Part shown: piece after piece, positions 5,529 to 9,093 of the stretch | Layout: each line of letters starts with the position of its first letter | Position numbering within the stretch: position 1 is the first letter of the stretch | From: PGYR01 sp048267165 | GTDB lineage: Bacteria; Bacteroidota; Ignavibacteria; Kapaibacteriales; UBA2268 | Length of the DNA: 9,093 nucleotides | Direction: 5' to 3' | Assembly: GCA_048267165.1 (NCBI GenBank) | Contig: JBLWYD010000095.1 | Location: 1-9,093, forward strand | Notes under the pieces: generated by a model | Databases searched by the model: none | The model's input: the letters and a program-made list of their open reading frames with translations, nothing else | Told to the model about the DNA's origin: nothing | Program-made: the position numbers and the translations under genes

Positions 5529-6095
5529 ATGCTTGGAACATTTAAAGAAAAAGTTGAATTAATAAAAGAATTAGATATTCAAAATAAGTATGTTTTTTCC
5601 GAAAAGGCATCTTTAGATGATATTCTTATTTTTGAAAAAAAATATCAATTAAAACTACCTGAAGATTTCAAAGATTTTGTAACTAATGTTGCAAATGGAA
5701 TTAAGGACAATGAACATAATGAGGTAATTTTTGACGAGACAAACTTTACAAATTATTTTGCTGACCTTGATGATGAAAGTCATAATCCTTATATAGAGTT
5801 TCCCGTTGTTGAAAGAACAAAAGACTCTACTAATGAATTTGATTATGACGAACTAACTAATGGGTGTATCAGTCTTGCTGGAACTGGTTGTGGCAATGGA
5901 TATGTATTAATAATTAAAGGAAAAGCAAAGGGGCAGGTATGGGAAGATGAATTAGCATCAAATTCAGAAGTAATTCCTAAATATAATAATTTTAAAAGAT
6001 GGATTGATCCCAAACTTGACAACATTATAAGAGAACTTAAGCCAAAGAAAAAAGTAAAAAAGAGTATTTGGGAAAGAATAATAAACTATCTGTAA
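5529..6095 (+). CDS. SMI1/KNR4 (SUKH) family protein
   Basis: 188 residues, soluble. The SUKH pattern is visible in order: a helical N-terminus; SLDDILIFEKKYQLKLPEDF at 28-47, the typical 'not too big to be wrong' helix followed by LP-E-(D/E)-(F/L); an acidic middle section; and GCISLAGTGCGNGY at 112-125 followed by VLIIKGKAKGQVWEDE, the strand pair with the G-x-G turn. The C-terminus is a Lys-rich helix. SUKH proteins often serve as immunity proteins against contact-dependent or secreted nuclease toxins. No cognate toxin lies next to it on the plus strand, so it may be an orphan immunity gene carried as a single-gene cassette. Start chosen at the ATG at 5529, 20 bp after element 2. Confidence 0.82.
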   Translation: MLGTFKEKVELIKELDIQNKYVFSEKASLDDILIFEKKYQLKLPEDFKDFVTNVANGIKDNEHNEVIFDETNFTNYFADLDDESHNPYIEFPVVERTKDSTNEFDYDELTNGCISLAGTGCGNGYVLIIKGKAKGQVWEDELASNSEVIPKYNNFKRWIDPKLDNIIRELKPKKKVKKSIWERIINYL

Positions 6096-6139
6096 TACCT
6101 GATAAAATTAAGAGTTTAAACACAAGGCTATATAAACCC

Positions 6140-6364
6140 TTAATGCAAAATCTTAAACAGTAATTCTTTTAAAATATCGGCATGGGTTTGGTTGGCTCCA
6201 ACCCCTTTGCTTTTTACATCGGCATCACGTAATAAAGCAATAATTTGAGATACTTTTCGCATCGGGTAGTTACGAGCTGCGTTTACGTAGTCGCCCACAA
6301 AATATGGGTTTACCCCTAAGTTTTTAGCAACTGAAGCTTTCGGTTTATCTTTTAATCCGTGATA
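6140..6364 (-). pseudogene. holA: Truncated holA: C-terminal 74 codons of DNA polymerase III subunit delta
   Basis: The minus strand reads YHGLKDK, then KNLGVNPYFVGDYVNAARNY, P-M-R-K-V-S, and ends DILKELLFKILH before a TAA stop at 6140-6142. This is the C-terminal oligomerisation (collar) domain of bacterial HolA as seen in Bacteroidota. A full HolA is about 340 residues. The frame hits a stop directly upstream (6365-6367), where the sequence switches to the 3' end of the lipoprotein gene. It therefore lacks the AAA+-like part and cannot work as a clamp-loader subunit. The sharp break suggests insertion, deletion or recombination at this point. A complete holA presumably exists elsewhere in the genome. 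Confidence 0.82.
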
Positions 6365-6377
6365 TTAAAAAGCCTGA

Positions 6378-6965
6378 CTACCATTTTACAGGAACAATAA
6401 CACGCTCTCCAAATTTTCCATTACCTAAAAGCTGAATAGAAATACTGTCTCCTTTTGTTAACCTTTCAAATAATGCTGCGTGTTTTTTCTTAAACTCTGT
6501 AACCGTACCAATATGTAAAGAGTCTTTATTTTCTGCTAGCATTTTTACTACATAAGGCTTGAACTGTTGTTGAATTAATTTTGTTGAGTCTACAAAATGT
6601 CTTGAATAAATTATATAACTTAAACTACTTTTGGGAGGTATTGTCTTTTTTTTGTTATTTCTTTCTTTTTTTAATTTCCTATTACTTTCAATGTATAAAC
6701 CTAAGTTTAAGTTTCTTTCTTCAGGAATATCCCCATACTTATAATCTATGGTTAAAAAATCTAACTTATCACTTATTGAGCCATTAGATAGTATAATTCT
6801 ATTAGGAAATTGTATTGTTATAATTCTATTTTTATTGTCTTTAGGCCTCCTTATTATAATTCTATTAGATACTTTCTCCTGGAGAACACTTATTTTTTCG
6901 GGGCTTTTACATTGAATAAAAAATAAAAGAAGTAATGTTAAAAATTGCTTTGGTAACTTATTCAT
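6378..6965 (-). CDS. Lipoprotein paralogue A, possible immunity protein
   Basis: 195 residues. The N-terminus MNKLPKQFLTLLLLFFIQC is a short signal peptide with C19 as the probable lipidated cysteine; the box FIQC is loose, as often in Bacteroidota. The middle holds strand-like segments and a basic KKERNNKKK stretch. From about residue 120 onwards (IYSRHFVDSTKLIQQQFKPY to the end, VPVKW) it is nearly identical in plan to the two genes upstream. It is the last of three tandem paralogues on the minus strand, 62 bp after paralogue B, and ends 13 bp from the truncated holA. I do not recognise the family. Envelope-bound immunity against a secreted toxin is an inference from tandem duplication behind a large effector-like gene. 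Confidence 0.78.
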   Translation of the reverse strand: MNKLPKQFLTLLLLFFIQCKSPEKISVLQEKVSNRIIIRRPKDNKNRIITIQFPNRIILSNGSISDKLDFLTIDYKYGDIPEERNLNLGLYIESNRKLKKERNNKKKTIPPKSSLSYIIYSRHFVDSTKLIQQQFKPYVVKMLAENKDSLHIGTVTEFKKKHAALFERLTKGDSISIQLLGNGKFGERVIVPVKW

Positions 6966-7027
6966 TGATAAAAAAGGGATTCATTAAAGCGCTAGTTAAA
7001 CTTTTAAAAATTATTAACACGATCTGA

Positions 7028-7618
7028 TTACCACTCTACAGGAACAGTAACACGCTCTCCAAATTTTCCATTATCTAAAAACTGGATAGATATACTATCT
7101 CCTTTTGTTAACTTTTCAAATAATGCTGCGTGTTTTTTCTTAAACTCGGTAACCGTACCAACGTGTAAAGTATCTTTATTTTCTGCTAGCATTTTTGCTA
7201 CATAAGGCTTGAACTGTTGTTGGATTGATTTAGAAGAATCAATAAAATGTCTTGTATAAAATATAAACTCTAAACTTTCTTTACTAGGAATTATTTTTCT
7301 CTCATTATTCGATATACGTCTTAAAGCTTCTCCATAAATTTTATATAGTTCTATATTTCGGTTAGCCCAGTTTGATAAAGAGTCTCTATAATTATAATCA
7401 ATAAGAACGAAATGTTTTTTTGAACTAGAATTATTCTTAATTATCAATTTACTTGGAAACTTAAACCCATAAATAGTGCTATCAATCGAGGTCAATCTAG
7501 CTATGACGAGATTTGTAGTAGCTACTTGATTAATGGTAATTATACTTTTAAAGGGTTTACATCTTATAATTCCCAAAAGCATAAAACTTAACACTAGTAT
7601 TTTTAAATAATTATTCAT
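7028..7618 (-). CDS. Lipoprotein paralogue B, possible immunity protein
   Basis: 196 residues. The signal peptide is MNNYLKILVLSFMLLGIIRC, with C20 as the likely lipidation site. The first two thirds differ clearly from paralogues A and C, but keep a common plan: hydrophobic strands, a (D/N)Y(N/K)YxD region, a (K/R)-rich turn, then (I/F)(F)YTRHFIDSSKSIQQQF. The last 75 residues, including LHVGTVTEFKKKHAALFEKL and the ending VPVEW, closely match both neighbours at protein and DNA level. Lies 31 bp after paralogue C and probably shares its transcript. Confidence 0.78.
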   Translation of the reverse strand: MNNYLKILVLSFMLLGIIRCKPFKSIITINQVATTNLVIARLTSIDSTIYGFKFPSKLIIKNNSSSKKHFVLIDYNYRDSLSNWANRNIELYKIYGEALRRISNNERKIIPSKESLEFIFYTRHFIDSSKSIQQQFKPYVAKMLAENKDTLHVGTVTEFKKKHAALFEKLTKGDSISIQFLDNGKFGERVTVPVEW

Positions 7619-7649
7619 CTATAAAAAAGCACTTAGTTAAAAAGCTTGA

Positions 7650-8237
7650 CTACCATTCTACAGGAACAGTAACACACTCTCCAAATTTCCCATTATCTAT
7701 GAACTGGATAGATATACTATCTCCTTTCGTTAACTTTTCAAATAATGCTGCGTGTTTTTTCCTAAATTCTGTAACTGTACCAACATGTAAAGTGTCTTTA
7801 TTCTCTACTAGCATTTTTTTGACATATGATTGTAACTGTTTCTGTGTAAAAGATGTAGAATCAGTATAGTGTCTAGAATAAATTGAATATTCTAACTTTT
7901 CATTCTTTTGTAGTTTTTTCTTTTTGTTGTTAGATATCCTTTTTTCACCACTAAACAACTCAACACCAACACCTTTTAAATCAGATCCGTAATAGTAGTC
8001 TATTCTGATAAAACTTTTATTAAAAAAAGTATTGTTTTCTATAGTCAATGATAGAGGGAATTTTATTCCTGTAATTTTTTTTAGATTTCTATTCATTTTA
8101 ACTATGGTTTGTTTATTACTTTGGTTTGAAAATACTTTTATAGTGCTTTTTGAACTAGAACAACCGTAAAATGTTATTAAAATGAATAAAAAACTAATAC
8201 TACTCCTTAATAAATATTGTTTCAATAATAAAATCAT
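7650..8237 (-). CDS. Lipoprotein paralogue C, overlapping the upstream effector-like gene
   Basis: 195 residues from the ATG at 8237. The signal peptide ends in FYGC (C26), the best lipobox of the three, followed by a Ser/Lys linker. A TTG at 8225 would give a more usual start (MKQYLLRSS) and shorten the overlap. The gene overlaps the 3' end of the upstream coding region by 38 bp (or 26 bp with the TTG start), which implies coupled expression with that gene. The C-terminal third shares IYSRHYTDS, LHVGTVTEFRKKHAALFEKL and VPVEW with paralogues A and B. In one spot it reads GECVTVPVEW where the others have GER. Being directly downstream of the effector-like gene, this is the copy most likely to be its cognate partner. 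Confidence 0.78.
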   Translation of the reverse strand: MILLLKQYLLRSSISFLFILITFYGCSSSKSTIKVFSNQSNKQTIVKMNRNLKKITGIKFPLSLTIENNTFFNKSFIRIDYYYGSDLKGVGVELFSGEKRISNNKKKKLQKNEKLEYSIYSRHYTDSTSFTQKQLQSYVKKMLVENKDTLHVGTVTEFRKKHAALFEKLTKGDSISIQFIDNGKFGECVTVPVEW

Positions 8238-9093
8238 TCTTATCCTTATTTAAATTTTTATTTTCTCTATATAAAACAAATACGCTTTGTATAAATCCTC
8301 TATTATCAAATTCATAATCCTCAAACTCCTTAAAAGTTTTAAATTTACCATTAAGAAGTTTGTTAGCTGTTTCGTTAGAAATAGCTATTAAACGCCACTC
8401 AAAACCTTCTTCATAGTAATCTTGGAAATTTTCTCTTCTTTTCCATGATTCAATATACTTTTTTACTGCACTTAAACCTTCTGACTTTGCTTTTAAAAGT
8501 TCTTGGTCTACCACCTCATTAAAAAACTCTTTAAATATTGCTTCGTTTTCTTGAGTAATTAAATTTGTAATATTTGTTAAGGGAGACATAGAACCTAATG
8601 GAATAGGTAATTGCTTTGAGGTTGCATCTTCATCTGCCATAAAGGACGCTACTCCAAAAAAATCATATACACTACCTGCTTTTTTTAACGTTCGTAAAAA
8701 TGTTACTCTCTTACCTGTTTTAGAAAAATAATCATATTGACTTATAGGTTTAGTTGAAGTATCTTTATTACCAGTGTTTTTACGAATTTTCACATTTTCA
8801 AGTAACTTACCGTCATTTGTATAAACACTTTTTTGTAGCAGTCCTCCATTTTTTGAATAGAAGTTTTTACCATAAATTTGGCTATTCCTTGTTATTATAT
8901 TTCCTTGAGTGTTAATTAGCATACCTTTTTCTAGCTTCGCCAAAGCTATGTTACTAATCATTTTGTCAACACCTCCGTTTTTTATAAAACCTTTAGCTTT
9001 CTTTTTTACTTGTTTTACTCCAAAAGACTTGGCAAACTCTATAAATACCATTGGACTACCATCGTACGCAACAAATTCTGGCAAATTATGTCC
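8200..9093 (-). CDS. C-terminal part of a large effector-like protein (5' end outside the window)
   Basis: About 297 codons are visible, and the frame continues past the right edge (GHN precedes LPEFVAYDG), so the TTG at 9084 is probably not the start. The first part (PEFVAYDGSPMVFIEFAKSF) is followed by a Lys/Gly segment and a region with KNGGLLQKSVYTNDGKL that resembles short beta repeats. From about the DFFGVASFMADEDA segment to the C-terminus it is largely helical and charged (ESWKRRENFQDYYEEGFEW). No catalytic motif or membrane helix is recognised. The arrangement, a long protein whose variable C-terminus is followed at once by several small lipoproteins, is like a polymorphic toxin with immunity genes. 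I cannot name the toxin domain, so this is inference. Confidence 0.7.
   Translation of the reverse strand, partial: GHNLPEFVAYDGSPMVFIEFAKSFGVKQVKKKAKGFIKNGGVDKMISNIALAKLEKGMLINTQGNIITRNSQIYGKNFYSKNGGLLQKSVYTNDGKLLENVKIRKNTGNKDTSTKPISQYDYFSKTGKRVTFLRTLKKAGSVYDFFGVASFMADEDATSKQLPIPLGSMSPLTNITNLITQENEAIFKEFFNEVVDQELLKAKSEGLSAVKKYIESWKRRENFQDYYEEGFEWRLIAISNETANKLLNGKFKTFKEFEDYEFDNRGFIQSVFVLYRENKNLNKDKNDFIIETIFIKE

Noticed and set aside
3853..6095. Single operon of the three plus-strand genes
   Set aside because: The gaps are 233 and 165 bp and hold structured elements and AT-rich leaders, so independent expression is more likely than one transcript with coupled translation.
8200..9084. Complete gene starting at the TTG at 9084
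   Set aside because: The frame stays open to the window edge and the sequence before the TTG continues in protein-like fashion (GHN), so a start outside the window is more likely.

Overview
The window looks like an accessory region of a Bacteroidota chromosome, most likely a flavobacterium. The DNA is AT-rich by eye, start codons lack Shine-Dalgarno sequences, and lipoproteins with short, loose lipoboxes are present. Two edge pieces also read like flavobacterial housekeeping genes: the first codons of an ABC-F ATPase at the left end (minus strand) and a 3' fragment of holA (DNA polymerase III delta) at 6140-6364 (minus strand). No transposase, integrase, tRNA, rRNA or CRISPR array is visible.

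Layout. (1) 1-258: start of an ABC-F gene, then a divergent intergenic region. (2) 259-2985: a tightly packed three-gene operon encoding a MotA/ExbB-type inner-membrane channel with a long cytoplasmic tail, a MotB/OmpA-type peptidoglycan-binding partner, and an HNH nuclease. Gene order and domains match a type II Zorya anti-phage system (ZorA-ZorB-ZorE). (3) 2986-3852: non-coding DNA with a 12-bp inverted repeat, a possible coding remnant, a 7-copy 42-bp GC-rich tandem repeat, a second diverged copy of a 71-bp sequence also found upstream of zorA, and a perfect 11-bp palindrome. (4) 3853-6095: three unrelated single genes on the plus strand: an unrecognised protein with a possible nuclease motif, a possible HEPN-type helical protein, and a SMI1/KNR4 (SUKH) protein. 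Two of the gaps between them hold related structured elements, giving a cassette-like arrangement. (5) 6140-6364: truncated holA. (6) 6378-9093, minus strand: the 3' part of a large gene of unknown type followed by three tandem paralogous lipoproteins, an arrangement like a polymorphic effector with duplicated immunity genes.

How the genes may work together. ZorA and ZorB should form an ion-driven motor anchored in the envelope. It is thought to sense phage entry and pass the signal down the tail to the nuclease ZorE, which attacks incoming DNA. The orphan genes and the lipoprotein array fit a defence and competition island. The candidates for something less described are the paired intergenic elements around single genes, the extra zinc-site-like residues in ZorE, and the mosaic lipoprotein triplet.
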